Source: Dipylidium caninum
Lineage: Eukaryota > Platyhelminthes > Cestoda > Cyclophyllidea > Dipylidiidae
Assembly (NCBI GenBank): GCA_017562135.1
Contig: QEYB01001597.1
Location: 124,001-188,000, forward strand
Reading direction: 5' to 3'
Length of the DNA: 64,000 bases
Shown: positions 25,411 through 37,480 of the stretch, piece after piece
Layout: each line of letters begins with the position of its first letter
How positions within the stretch are numbered: position 1 is the first letter of the stretch
Position numbers and translations under genes: made by a program
Notes under the pieces: generated by a model
Told to the model about the DNA's origin: nothing
The model's input: the letters and a program-made list of their open reading frames with translations, nothing else
The model's database searches: none

Positions 25411-25779
25411 TCATCCAACTGTTTCTTTCCTCGCCGTTGATCGCTCGGCTTTTCTTCTTCATTTCTCCCACGAAGTGCTTTGGCGAATCAACTTCTTTTT
25501 TTTCCGAAGTCCACTTGCCTCACCATCGTCCGCTAGACTTTTTGTAGCTTTTAAAACCCTGACGTCCATCAGCGCAGTTCGAGAAGCGCCTCTCTATTTA
25601 TCCTGACGTGCATTTGCCTCTTCCAAAGAATGTGAAAGTAATTAGTACAGCGAGCTGTGGAAAGGAGAGAGAATTCAACTAAGACGTTAAAAAATCTGAC
25701 TGTTTCCAAGGACGGCGGAGAGACGGCAAATCGGCTGCAGGTGCGGTGAAGGGAGACGAGGTGTGGGAGGAAGAGTGAG
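25411..25779. other. No gene or clear repeat seen
   Basis: Short frames on both strands only. Confidence 0.4.
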
Positions 25780-26030
25780 CGAATTGAACGACCCGATGCG
25801 GGAGGAGATGTAGACGATGAACGAGGTGAGGAAATGTGGCGCTCTGATGTCAAAACGCGGCCAACTTCTGTGCGCTTTGAGACCACACGCCACATCCAAT
25901 CACCGTGTACAGTTCACGCACTTCAGGTGCTCCAACTCACATTCCAAGGTCGGAAATCTGTCAAGCCTAACTCAATTTATTCTTCCACCTCCTCCTCCTC
26001 CTCCTCCTCTTCGTTTCCCCCAAAGCGCAA
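25780..26030 (+). repeat. Repeat family A copy with (CCT)n tract
   Basis: CGCTCTGATGTCAAAACGCG near 25839 and GACCACACGCCACATCC match the opening of family A. A CCT-type simple repeat follows at about 25987-26009. Confidence 0.65.
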
Positions 26031-26985
26031 TGGCAACATCAATGAGGCTAGCATGGGCTCCTCTCGTCAAGACGCATTGTTTTCCAACGAAAGGCATCCT
26101 GAGCAGCTGCGTAGAGATGGACGCATAATTTCAGCCAGCCTCGACTCTTTCAAACCCGGTGGCGTGTCACGTTCTTCACCCAAATGCACGCACGTCACTC
26201 GTCCAACAACTCTCTTACCACCAATACAGTCTGCAATTTCGACGACACTCAGGCGGTGACTCGTCTTTGGAATAGGCAGCGGTGCAATGAAGGGCGGGTT
26301 AGTAAGGAAATACGGTTGCATCCTATAGGGTGAAGGATTCAAGGGCACCGACTTCACGACGGTCAAGTATTCGTTGTTTGTCATGTACTGCCACACATTC
26401 GACCACAGTATTCGTCTCGACAAGTCGCGAGGGAAGACGATGCTACAGAATTAGACATAGCTGTTGAAAGGGCATAAGTTTCGTGCTCCTGCCAGGTGTT
26501 TAGTCTCAACGAATTCTGATCGTCTTCCGTTTTAACGGCAACACGCCGATTTTCTCAAGCACAAAAGACTTCTCTGTACCTCTGAGCCAGCGACTCTACC
26601 ATCGACTCGCATGTCAGACATTTGTCCCCACTGTCTCCAAAGCCATCATTTCGCTGTTAATATGCGTTTAAAAGACTTAGGCCCGGGCGTATGCGGTGCC
26701 GTGATGGGAGAGAAGGGTTGTCACATCACCTCCTACCCCATTTGGCCTGGTAATGAGGAGAGGAGGGGACAGGAGGGGAGAACTTAGGTGGGATGCGGCG
26801 GCAAACAATGGAACAGGGATGTTGACTGGTGGGATCCGTGGACTCTGAATCTCCCTCAAGGCGCCGACCCACCTTCTCCTCTCACTCTTACCCTTGAGCC
26901 TCCGTAGACGGCAGTCATTCGTCCCGGCCTCCTTCGCCCGACAGTCCTCTCCCGTCCACTTGGGCTTGCGGTGAGGTGAATTGTG
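26031..26985. other. No gene recognised
   Basis: Open frames of up to about 140 codons on both strands, all unrecognised. One of them runs through the simple repeat just upstream. Confidence 0.4.
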
Positions 26986-26989
26986 TTGT

Positions 26990-27760
26990 TTAAGGCGATA
27001 TAGGCGGACGAAGGGGGTGAGAAAATGTGGCGCTCGGATGTCAAAGCGCACCGGCATCTGTACCCTTTGAGATCTCCCGCCACATTCGATCACCGTGTTG
27101 ATGCTTCAACTCACATTTAACCGGCTACGGCCTCTCACTTCTAACCACTTACTCTGCGTTCACCTCCTCCACCTCCTCCTCGTCGCTAAGGTGGAGTTCT
27201 TCTGACGAGATTGCGTTGTCATCTTTAGTAGGGTTGTCGCCCTTGGCCGTGTTGACGATGGACAGTGTTGAGAGCGACACAGTCGTAGCGCGCGAATGCT
27301 CCTTCGTGTCCGGTGGAGGGTTAGAACCCTCACTTGAACGCAGACATATCCACTGCTAAAAGACCTTTTAATGGCCAATTCGCAACCCTTCACGAGCCTC
27401 AAACAGCGACGAGCCAGCGAACAAGGAGCCAACTGAAAAAGACCCGTCGGTTGTGAAGTGCTGCCACGCATTAGACCAAAATATTCATCAGGGGAAAGTC
27501 CAAAGCTTTCAACTCACCTCGCCTTTTCCCATTAATGTGTAGAGGGGTGGAGAGCTGAGTTTAGATGACGAAATCGTGGAATAGATATCCCACAGCGACA
27601 CGTATCAGCCTCCTCCACACCAAAGCCACCAACCGCGACAACTTCGACGACGACGATGCCTTATTCCTTCTCGTTATCCTCCCTGCTCACACACCGCCAC
27701 ACGCGGTCTTCATATCCTCCTGTCTGTCAGGCCACCGCGTCGGGTGGTGGAGTTTTTGAC
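26990..27760 (+). repeat. Repeat family A copy
   Basis: Contains GAGAAAATGTGGCGCTCGG near 27020, CAACTCACCTCGCCTTTTCCC near 27512 and GTCTTCATATCCTCCTGTC near 27708, in the usual order. Confidence 0.7.
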
Positions 27761-27839
27761 AGTGCGGAAGCGAAGGGAAGATTCGTGAATGCGGTTCAAG
27801 GCGCGGTTCGAAGTGCGATGGCAAAATTCTTTATGTGGT

Positions 27840-28690
27840 ATGAGGCGAAGACGGACGAACGGGACGAGGAATTGTAGCGCTCAGACGTCAAAACGCAACC
27901 GCTTCTGTCCGTTTTGAGATCACGTGTGCTACTGCCCCACCTCGCTCGCAAACGTTCTTCCACTAGCATTTCAGTTGCTTCAATCTCTCAATTATATTTC
28001 TACATGCTGTCGACCACAATATTATAATAGAGCCACATTCAACTATTGCCGCCATTTGACCAGGATGTTCATCGGAATAAGGGGCCACAGCCCTCAACTC
28101 AACTCGCCTTTTCGCAGTGATGAGGAGAGAAGAGAGAGAGCAGAGGTGAGGTGGGGTTGGGTTACGTTAGGTCAGGCGACGAAACCGCGACGAAGTCACA
28201 ACAGAGACACCACCAACGCCGGCAACGACGGCAACGCAGGCGACGAGAGCATTTCTTGCAGTTTGGTCTCTTTCGGGATGAAACACTGCCAGCCACCGTC
28301 TTCATATACTCCTGTTTGTCAGTTCGAGGTCGAATGTCGCACCGATTACCGCTTTCAAGTGGAAGTCAACCGTTGTTTTGGCGTCTGAGTCAAGGGCGGT
28401 GGTTGCGGTGCTGTAAGTCTGCCGGATTAAACCGCTCGCGCGACACGGTGACATGAGGTCAGCCAAGGCGTGAAGTTCACCGCGAATGCAGGGCCGCCTC
28501 GTGATGGCGTGCAAATGATGGAGAGTGAGGTGGGTAGAGTTGGGACCGTGGAAGAAATAAATGCGTGCGGGACTGAAGGAATGAACTCAATAGTGGGGCA
28601 ACGTGAGGTGGAAACCAAGCGGTTTCCCGATTTCATCAGTCCACGCGAGGCATCGCTCCCTCTAACCGCCACGCAGAGGGCGGACTAACA
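27840..28690 (+). repeat. Repeat family A copy, extended
   Basis: Contains CAGACGTCAAAACGCAACC near 27883, CTTCATATACTCCTGTTTG near 28301 and GACACGGTGACATGAGGTC near 28442. Its right end (about 28560-28700) also matches about 31270-31400, through GACTGAAGGAATGAACTC and CACGCAGAGGGCGGACTAA. This links family A to the element lying to the right. Confidence 0.7.
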
Positions 28691-28854
28691 CGTGTTGATG
28701 TGGGGACCGCCATTCAGCCTCTATGACGATGAACGTGTCTGCGCTCGAATGAATTTTAAAAACACGCCTTTGTGTGTGACAGAAACGCCTGCCTTCCAGA
28801 CCACTCATAACGATGGAGAATTGGCAGTGAGGGGATTGCCATGGTGGCAAGGAT

Positions 28855-29175
28855 AAGTTTAGGAAGAGACAGGCGAGACTACCCCCGGCCGTTCGAGATG
28901 AGAGTATATGGTGCGCTCATATCGTAACCAACGCATCTCCGTCGGTTGCGAAATGGCGCCCCACGTCCACCCATCGTATGAGCTTCGTGGAAGGATTTGG
29001 CCCCCAAGACCAAGCTTCCGTATACTTTGCACATAAAAAAACACTAACCTGACGCATTCTGCGATCGTTTTTCGCTCTCAAGTCCACTTTCAGCAGTTTC
29101 TTTTCATCGTCGCTGTTCACTGTGCCTTTGACATTCACTACTCCACCGGATTATCCCGCTGAATAAAACTTTTCT
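28855..29175 (+). repeat. Family C repeat, first tandem member
   Basis: Tandem partner of 29205-29520. Shared blocks include GAGACAGGCGA, CCGTCGGTTGCGAAATGGCG, CCCCACGTCCAC and AACACTAACCTGACGCAT. Confidence 0.8.
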
Positions 29176-29204
29176 TCCTTTTGCTTCCATTAATAGGCAG
29201 TGCC

Positions 29205-29520
29205 TAGGACAAAGAAAAGGAGAGACAGGCGAAACGAACCCTCCCCTCCCTCCCACCTCCTCCTGAGGCGTTCGAGATGGATGGATATGGTGTGCTCATA
29301 CCACAACCAACGCACCTCCGTCGGTTGCGAAATGGCGCCCCACGTCCACTCATCTTTATGGACTTCGAGGAAAGCTTTTAGCCCACAAGCCTAAGCTTGC
29401 GCGGTTCTTTCCACTTAACACACTAACCTGACGCATCCTGCAGTCCTCGTTCCCCTTCGTGTCCGCTTCCGGCAGTTTGTTGCATCGCAGTTGTTCGTTT
29501 TGTACTACTCCAGAGAAGTG
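29205..29520 (+). repeat. Family C repeat, second tandem member
   Basis: Direct duplicate of 28855-29175, about 80% identical by eye, followed by sequence (GGCATTATTCCGAACAC near 29619) that recurs near 24912. Confidence 0.8.
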
Positions 29521-29689
29521 ATGTGCTAAGCAAACATTTTGTCCGTCTTTTCATACATATTCTTCCCGGAGACTACCTTAGTCGCCACCTTTCATTGGAC
29601 TTGAGTGCTCTGAAAACTGGCATTATTCCGAACACAAGCCGAACAGTAGGAGAAAATCGGCTGCCCCGCAATGGGAATTTGGAGTGAGT

Positions 29690-30760
29690 GAATGTGGGCT
29701 CCGACTTCAAGACTGACGGTGGTTTGTCAGTCTTGGAATGCAGCGCCACATACCGCCCCTCAACACTTCGTCGACATTCAACGAAGTTTTCATCACCCAA
29801 GCGGAGAATGTTAGCAGTGCTTTTTTTTGGGGGGTTTGACGGTGAGGTGGTAGGGTAGATGACAGTTAAGCGTGAAATGTGCGGAGTGCGAAATATGGCG
29901 ATGAGATCGGAGACTTGAGCCAGCGACCTCGGTTTTGGCGTTTGGTGTTGATAGCGGAGCGGCGAAAATAGGAGAGAAGAGGAGAGAGGAATTGAGGTGG
30001 AGATGCGATGAGGGGCGAGGAGACGAGGTTGGAAGGGGAGTTGGGGCGAGGCAAAAGATTCCATGTAATAGAAGACGTAGGATGACGAGCGATGGGAGAA
30101 AATGCGGCGCTGCGATGTCAAAACGCACCCGATTCTGTACGCTTTGAAATCGCGCGCCACATTCGCTCACCGTGTCTACCCCACGCTAAGCTGATGCCCC
30201 AACTCAAACTCGTATGAACTCTTCAACTCGCATTTCACCTGCCACATGAATTCGGCTACAATGTCGCAGGCAAAGGCAAGCTGAACTGGCACTGACACAC
30301 ACATTCCATCAAAATATTCATCGGAAGACAGGCCAAGGCCTTCAACTCACCTCGCCTTTTCCTAGTGATGGGGAGTGGGGAGGTGGAGAGGAGGAGAGGG
30401 GCGAGCTGAGTTTAGGTGTCAAAGTCGGGCAATTGACATCCCACACCGTCACGTCTCAGCCTCCTCCACGTCAATGCCAACGCCTTCGACCACAACGACG
30501 ACAACGACAACGACATCGCTTCCTCCCGTCTGGTCTCTGGCCTACTCACACACTGCCAGCCGCCGTCTTCATATACTCCTGCTCGTCAGGTCGAGGTCGA
30601 ATGTCACGTCGATGGTCGCCTTCGATTGGAAGTCAATCAATGCTGCGGCGTGTGAGTCACGGACGGTGGTTGGGGGGTTGTAAGCCTGCCGGATCGACCC
30701 GCTCATGTGACACGGTGACATGATCAGATAAGGCGTGAATTTCGCCTCGACTGGAGCTGC
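29690..30760 (+). repeat. Repeat family A copy
   Basis: The left edge repeats the GGGCTCCGACTTCAAGACTG block of 23617. Then follow GAGAAAATGCGGCGCTGCG near 30097, CAACTCACCTCGCCTTTTCC near 30342 and CTTCATATACTCCTGCTCG near 30569. The long minus-strand frames here (up to 195 codons) parallel frames in the other copies but carry no recognised domain. Confidence 0.7.
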
Positions 30761-31091
30761 ACGTCGTGCAGGCGCAAACATGGCGTCCAAACAAGGCATT
30801 GTGGAGAACGTGGAGGAGTTATTTTTGGATTCGCCTGCAAGAAGCAGGTGCAAAAGCTGAAGAAATATCGCACATGTGAGAGGACCTTTGGGGGAATGCC
30901 TTTGTCGCGCCTACCAGTCCGTTGGGTCTGTCTTGCTGCAGCATGACGAGCCTGAATTCTCCCTTGTTCACCATCCTTGCCAAGAATGTCACCCGATTAG
31001 TTGTGGTGCAGCATATTATTCCACTCACCCCGCATGCTTCCCATACCCCCTTTTGCTCATGTCAGTTTTCTCTGCCGTTGTCCTCCGGTGC

Positions 31092-31112
31092 GTGTGTGTG
31101 TGTGTGTGTGTG
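31092..31112. repeat. (GT)n microsatellite
   Basis: About ten uninterrupted GT units on the plus strand. Confidence 0.9.
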
Positions 31113-31269
31113 CTCGTCGATGGTTTGGCCTGGCTTTGGGGCCGTGGGGAGCCCGCAGGGTGAAAGGCTTAGGCAAAACGGGATGTCATCTACCAAAGCG
31201 AAAAGCGTAGGAAAGAGATTGACGCACATGGAAGTGGAGAGGAGTGGGCGAGTGGAAGGGATAAATGAG

Positions 31270-31500
31270 TGCAGGACTGAAAGCGTGTACTCGAGTTTGG
31301 GCGAGCGTCGGGTGGGATCCGAGCCCTTCACGTATCTCAGCAATCAACTGAGGGCGTTGCTCTGCTCTGACCCACACGCAGAGGGGGGACTAAGAAGTTT
31401 TTATGATGAGGAAAATGTTCGGGTGTCAGTGAAGACTGCACCGCGCCGTCGAGTGTGGACGAATCGCCGCTCCCTGCGACTCCACTCTGAACTCTGACAC
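31270..31500 (+). repeat. Repeat block shared with 28.6 and 34.7 kb
   Basis: CACACGCAGAGGGGGGACTAA resembles the block near 28670. CGCCGTCGAGTGTGGACGAATCGCCGC resembles CAGGCCGTCGAGTGCGAAC at about 34798. These connect families A and B into one composite element. Confidence 0.6.
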
Positions 31501-31689
31501 TGCGACGGCACTCGACACAGCTGTCGGAGAGACGGGAATTTAGTGGTCCAGCCAGAATTTTTACCGTCTTTAAAACTGTAACACCAAAGTGGATTCTCCG
31601 CGGGTCTAGTTTGTGTTCGCCTCAGGGTGAGGGAGGCTCGTCCTCCGATGCTAATTCCCTTGGGCGCCGGCCTGCACGCTTCTTGGCTG

Positions 31690-33110
31690 CCCAGGAGAGG
31701 AGAGGCCAAAACGGCCGTCTAGCAATGAAAACGAGAAAACTGCCGATTCCACTTGGTCCGAGAGTCAAACGCTTTATTTATACGCTAATAGCAACAGTTT
31801 AAACGCCATTTTTTGATTATGGGAAGTGATTGAACACTATCATTTCGCCCTCTCGTAAGAAGTCCCCTTTTCGGCACCAGTCGACGCTTATGAGTGATCT
31901 GACACTTCTGGTTTCCCGGGCTAGTGAGCATGATGAGATACCACAGTCGTTTCTGGCGATGTCAGACCGCTCAAAAATACCGACGGGGGGAGTTTGGAGC
32001 CGACAGCCAAATTAATCTCAAAACTCCCTCACGACCAAGTGACCTGGTGCGACTCGCTGCCAAGCTAAGTAAAAGTAAACAAGGTGGAACAGACCAAGTT
32101 AAGTGGGTGGAGACGATTGCCTTGGCTCCTCTGACTGGCAACATAAACTGCTTCGGCGGGAATGAGGGCCAGAAGGAGAAAGAGTAGGTGCTTCTCACCT
32201 CTGCCACTCGGAGGCGGTAAACTCCAAGGAGGTGTGCTCGATCTGGCCATATTTTTTAGGCGGAATTTTTCATCTCACACTTCTATTGAGATTGTTTTTT
32301 AGCGCCCCCATTTAACTGTTTCAAGGTGGACGCCATCACGATTTACTGACTGCCATAGTGGCTTTACGAAGGGCTAATTCATTATGAGATAAAATTTTCA
32401 AGCAAGAAACGTCCATCTATTTGCCTTTGGGCGTTGATTCCTGATTAAACGATATTTAGTACACACGAGCAATGGTGGTGACGGCTCCCGAGCCCGCGAG
32501 CAATCGAGTTCGGCGTGCGTGTGGCCACGCACGCCCAGGCAAGAGAGGGCTCAAAAGACATTCGAGGAAGAGGACATTTCCAGAAGTGAGTTGTTGGAAG
32601 AGACAAACTCGTAAGTACAAAAGGATCGAAGACAATAGACAAGCAGGATCATGAATTTCTCCATTTTTCCAAGCCTCAAATTCTTCATGCTCGGTACATT
32701 GTGTTAGACACGAGGACTCAGTAAAAGGGTGCATTTTTACTTCACGTAAATGCCTCGGATCCGCGACAAATATTTTCGTGTTATCTGGCACTTTTCATAC
32801 AGGACAAGTTTCAATTTTGTCCACAACCGATCATCATTCTAATTTCACATAATCCGGAGAATCTGGTGTCCCGAAAATTTATATGAGTTGCACCATCCAC
32901 GACAGAGTTCAAGGATACAACAAACTCCCTGCCGTTGGTCCTCTGCCACGACTGGAGCACCACTGAATCTTTGCCGACGCAAACAAGCACAGCTGATTTA
33001 TGGTTTTGTATACGCCACCACATGGACGCTTCTTTCATGGAACTTTTTATTTCCCAATGTAGTGACCCTCCGAGAGCCATCAAGGCACACAGGAAATCGT
33101 AATGGCTTTC
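31690..33110 (+). repeat. Repeat family B, long copy 1
   Basis: Aligns in order with 35990-37480. Shared blocks include GTCAAACGCTTTATTTA, AGCCGACAGCCAAATTAA, GGAGGTGTGCTCG, ACACACGAGCAATGGTGG, GACATTCGAGGAAGAGGAC, CAGGACAAGTTTC and CAAGCACAGCTGA. It looks like an old ~1.4 kb element. On the minus strand of 32811-33248 there is a 145-codon frame containing SLHWEIKSSMKEAS, whose core recurs as LLHWETKFTMKETS on the plus strand near 21335. That suggests a decayed coding sequence, not identified. Confidence 0.65.
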
Positions 33111-34655
33111 CTGGAAGCAGCTAAGTTTTTCCGTTGTGAAAATTCCTCGAGGTGTCTTGTCTGTACTGGACAGAGGGGTGCAAGGGTGCTGCGGTGTATA
33201 AAAGCGCGATATAAAAATTCCACCACAAAATGTGGGCGGGGTGAACACACGTCCTTGTAAGTTTTAACCCCTCCAAGCGGTGGGAGAGAGAAGCACCTAA
33301 TCTACCATCTTCTGGCAGTAATTCCCGCCGAAAAGTTGGCATTGCGAGTCACCAGAGCCAAGTGGTGACGCGTAATCTTTGAGCAACCGTTGGAGACTAG
33401 TAACGTTGTCAAGAAGACTTAATGTTTGACGAAAGCCTTGCATCCCCTCAAGCAGGTCCTGATCTTCCTCGTCATGATCGAGTTGCTAGGTTGCTTTCGC
33501 TGTCGCTTCAAATTTACCCTCGGTGTCAATTCCTCGTTTAACGACAAGCCTCGGGTGGCATATGTCTTCACTTTCTTCAAGTGAGCCACAACCACGCAGT
33601 GAGGTGGAGCTTCAGCTTCCTCGTTCATCACTGCAACGGGTCGAAACTGCTTTCCAGTTGTTTACGCCTTCCTGTCTTCCGCGATTCTGCGCTCCGGAAG
33701 GTAGTCAAGCGTCCTAGATTGCTGACTCCATCACACAACGGTTTTTTGACTGTCCTGCCAAAAAAATTGACGATTGCTCCCTCTGCCGCATTTAAGAATT
33801 AACAAGAATTCTCATCTCGAAGTGAAGTGAAGGAGCCGAAACTGGAGCGTCCTTAACGGTGGGACTGTTGATGTATTTCGTGCATCAGATGGCATCACGA
33901 ATAAAAGTGGGTGGTGCCTTTAAATTGCATAAATCGGAGCCTGTTTTGGTCCCCTGCTGCCACCTCACCCAACACAGTTTGCCACCAACACCTTCCACTT
34001 CCTTCAGTGCGAGCGATTGAGCGGTAGAGACGGCTTTTTGTGGTGGCATGCAGCCTCACGCCACGCAAGAATGGGTTGAAGTCGACGAAGTTTGCCGAAT
34101 CTGCGCTTGGCTCAGTCTGAGCATCAACTTTTGCATACCGGCTAGGATTCGGTAACAGTGGCGTCGGGAGGAGACATCAATCCGCAAGCCACTCGAGGAC
34201 GTTCAAAAAATGCGGCTTCCCAAAAAAGTCGAAGTCGCCCATTTCAAGGTTTTCGAAGCATCTTCCACATTTCCTATCGGAAAGTCCACCTCCAGCAAAC
34301 CCTTCGAATAATATCCTCTACGCCTCTTTATCATTCCCTCTTTGTTGAAATTTGTATCAACTCAAAAGGCGTAAATAAACTTCATCAGTAGCCAGTCTAG
34401 ACTATCGCTCCTCACCCAGCACTAGTGTGAGTTGCCCCTGTTTTGGATAATCCGCTACGCCAGTGTGTATATGCTTTCAGCCATTGACACAAGCATTCGC
34501 TTGACCAATATAGAAGTAATGCTTCTCTTGATTGGCTTTTTTAATCACTGTTCGCCTTATCCCATTGTAAGAGTCTGTGTATGAAGGAATAACGACAGAA
34601 TTAACCAAGCGACACCCTTATATTTCCGGCGATGACGTCTCTAGGGGCGTCATCT
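33111..34655. other. No gene recognised
   Basis: Short frames on both strands; nothing recognised. Confidence 0.4.
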
Positions 34656-34659
34656 AATA

Positions 34660-35270
34660 TCGGCCGTCTAGCACAGAAAACGAAAAAACTGCCGATTCCA
34701 ATGCCACGCCACTTGAGAAACAACACTTGTTGGTGTGGAGAGCGCTATGTGGGTCTCTATGACGATGAACGTGTCAGCTCTTGAGGGAAGTCTGCAACAG
34801 GCCGTCGAGTGCGAACAAATCGCCGCCCATCGCGACTACACCCTGCCGACGCGGGTGTCGAAATGGCGTGAGTTTTGTGGTTCCGTCATGTTTTGGTCCT
34901 CCACGTGACCTGATGCTTTGAAACCAACGCTCTCAGGTCCCCTGCCGCGCTCCTCCCAGTTGGGCGGGTCAGAAGAGGCCAAAATAGCCTCGAGAGCGGG
35001 GCAACTGCGTATCCTGCTTCCCCTCCTCGAGTTGGTCCCCGGGGACAAACGCTTTACTTACACGCAAACAGTAACAGTTTGAGTGTCGTTGCGTAGTTGT
35101 GGACTGTGATCGGACAGTATCATCCACCCACTCCTGAGTGCGTCCAAACTAGACGATACCATAGTCGTTTCCGTCGATGGTAGATCGCTTCGGACACCCA
35201 CGAGAACTGTCTAGTCGACTGTCAAATTAACCCCATAACTCGGCCACGAAGAAGGGACCTCTCGTGTCTT
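34660..35270 (+). repeat. Repeat family B, copy 2 (short)
   Basis: Begins with GGCCGTCTAGCACAG and AACTGCCGATTCCAATGCC, matching about 31710-31755. It continues through ACGCTTTACTTACACGC and ends near GTCAAATTAACC. Confidence 0.65.
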
Positions 35271-35329
35271 CTTCTATTTTCAACCCCTCACCTCGCGACT
35301 CTCTTCCCGACTCGAGTGTACATCCATCC

Positions 35330-35950
35330 TTCTCCCATTCTCTCCTAAGTTATCGTGTCGCAGAACTGCACTGTTTACATTTGTTTGAAAGTCTTCGGCT
35401 TGGATGTAAGCTCTGCCCCGGTGGGAGAGAAATTGCGTCACCTCATCCCCGCAGAAGTCTTAAGATCCTGTCACATTTGGCTAATGCAATGAGACTTTCA
35501 TCAACTTTGCACAGGCTTCAAGTGTGTCATACATTCAGTCAACGACCCACCTCATCCCCCTTTTCTATGCAGTCGAGTTCACTGGCATTGGACTAATTGG
35601 TACGTCCTCAGGTCTTAGGGACAGCGGGGAGACGAAGTCGAGGTAGGCGGCGAGGAGTATCACTCGCTCCTCATCCCGGTCAGTTCGCGGACCAACTCCT
35701 CCCTCTGCATCCTCTCCTAAGTTATCTTGCCCCTGGGTTTCCCCGTTTTCACTTGTTTGAAGGAATTTCGTCTGGGCGTAGACTGTGATCTGATTGGAGA
35801 GCAAAAATTTCGTTGTTTTGTCCAGACATTTACAGAGATAACGTTTGGGCTAACGCGAGAAGTCTTCCATCCGCTTGTCACTTCGCCAAAGGCGACTCCC
35901 ACCGCGACTGGCTTGAGTGAATCTCCGGGCTGAGACCTTCTTCCCCTGAA
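35330..35950 (+). repeat. Imperfect tandem duplication
   Basis: CTCTCCTAAGTTATC followed by TTTGTTTGAA and CTTGGATG at about 35340-35410 recurs as CTCTCCTAAGTTATC, CTTGTTTGAA and CTGGGCG at 35711-35780. The two units are about 370 bases apart. Confidence 0.6.
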
Positions 35951-35989
35951 GCAAATGCCTCCAGATCGCATCCATCACTCCTCTCAATT

Positions 35990-37480
35990 GAAGGAGTCGG
36001 GAGAGACCAAAATTAGCCACCTAGTCAGGCGAACGAGCCAAGTGCCAATCCCACCTCCTCCGAGGGGACAAACGCCTTACTTACACGCCAGTAGTAACAG
36101 TTTACATGTCATCGTGTGGGTGTTCACAGTGATTGAACTCGATCACCCACCCGAAAGATGTCTCATTGCCAACAGTCGTTTCGGTCGGCAATCACGACAT
36201 TAATGACATGGCCAAATGTGTCGCCGTGGAAGTCCATACATCCACTCCTCGCCGTGCCGCCGACCACTCTCTGTCTGCCAATCCGCTGTTCAGAGAAAGT
36301 CGGATCGCGTTTGATTTTCGACCACTTTGGACTCCACAACCAAACTAACCTGACAACTCGGCCACGACGAAGGGGCCTCGTGTGTCTCGCTGTCAGTGGT
36401 GTGTGATTCGACTGCCAAAAAGAAGTGGAAGTTGACAGGACAGGAAGTTAGTAGCTGCATGGGGGGAAGTAAGAATTTCACCGAGACGCCAGTTATCCTA
36501 TTTTGAAATATTGAGGCTTCAATACGACGTTAAGAATCTTCGACGCTTGTCTAGCAACTTCGAGTCGCCAATTGGCTCCTGTGACTTGCAACAGGAACTG
36601 CTTCCACGGGAAGTGGGGCCAGGGGTAGCTAAAATGGGTGTTTCTCACTCCTGAAACCAGGAGGCGTTAAAAACTCCCACGGAGGTGTGCTTGCTCCGCC
36701 TGCACTTTAGGGTGAAATTTTCTATCTCACATTCTTACGCGTCGCAGCAGTTTTGTCCACTTCCATCCACTGGGGACGAAAGGTCTCCAGAATGGTTCCG
36801 CAACTCATCAAAGTGGCTACTTCAAGGAGGACGCCATCACCATTTACCGAGTTCCTTCTACTTCTGGGTGAATTGAACTTCCCCATGAAAGAAAACGTCT
36901 ATTTGGCTGGCTACACGTAACCGTACAATCAGCCATTGACTCGCAAGTTAACGGGACTTGATACACACAAGTGGTGGCGGAGACAGCCCCTGGAAGACCC
37001 GAACATCCGAGTGAGGTTGAGGCCATCCGCGCCCCGGGGAGGAGGAAAGTTCGAAGACATTCGAGGGACAAAGGCATTTCCACGTGTGATTTGTCAAAAG
37101 CGACAAAAACGTGCATGTGAACGCCTGCAGATAAGAGACAAAGGGAAGCTTGATTTACCTCATTCCAAGCACATTGCGTTGGAAATGAGCACTCGCTCAA
37201 AGTGGGCAATTTTATTTTTTGTAACCCATATTTTCACCTCTCGGGTCCACCAGCCACTAAGTCCGTTTGTTGGAGCACATTCTACACAGGACAAGTGTGT
37301 AACTTGTCCACATACAACGACCATTCTAATGTCGCAAAGTTAGGTGGACCTGGTGACCTGAAAACCTTCACGGTTCGCGCTATCCATGGGTAAAACGACC
37401 TCCTTGCCGTTGGTCTTCTGCCATGGCTGAATCACCCCCTGAATCCTTGCGGACGCGATCAAGCACAGCTGAATTATGAA
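35990..37480 (+). repeat. Repeat family B, long copy 3
   Basis: Matches 31690-33110 and, over 36330-36610, also 22340-22640. The frame on the plus strand at 36936-37343 is not conserved in the other copy. Confidence 0.65.
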
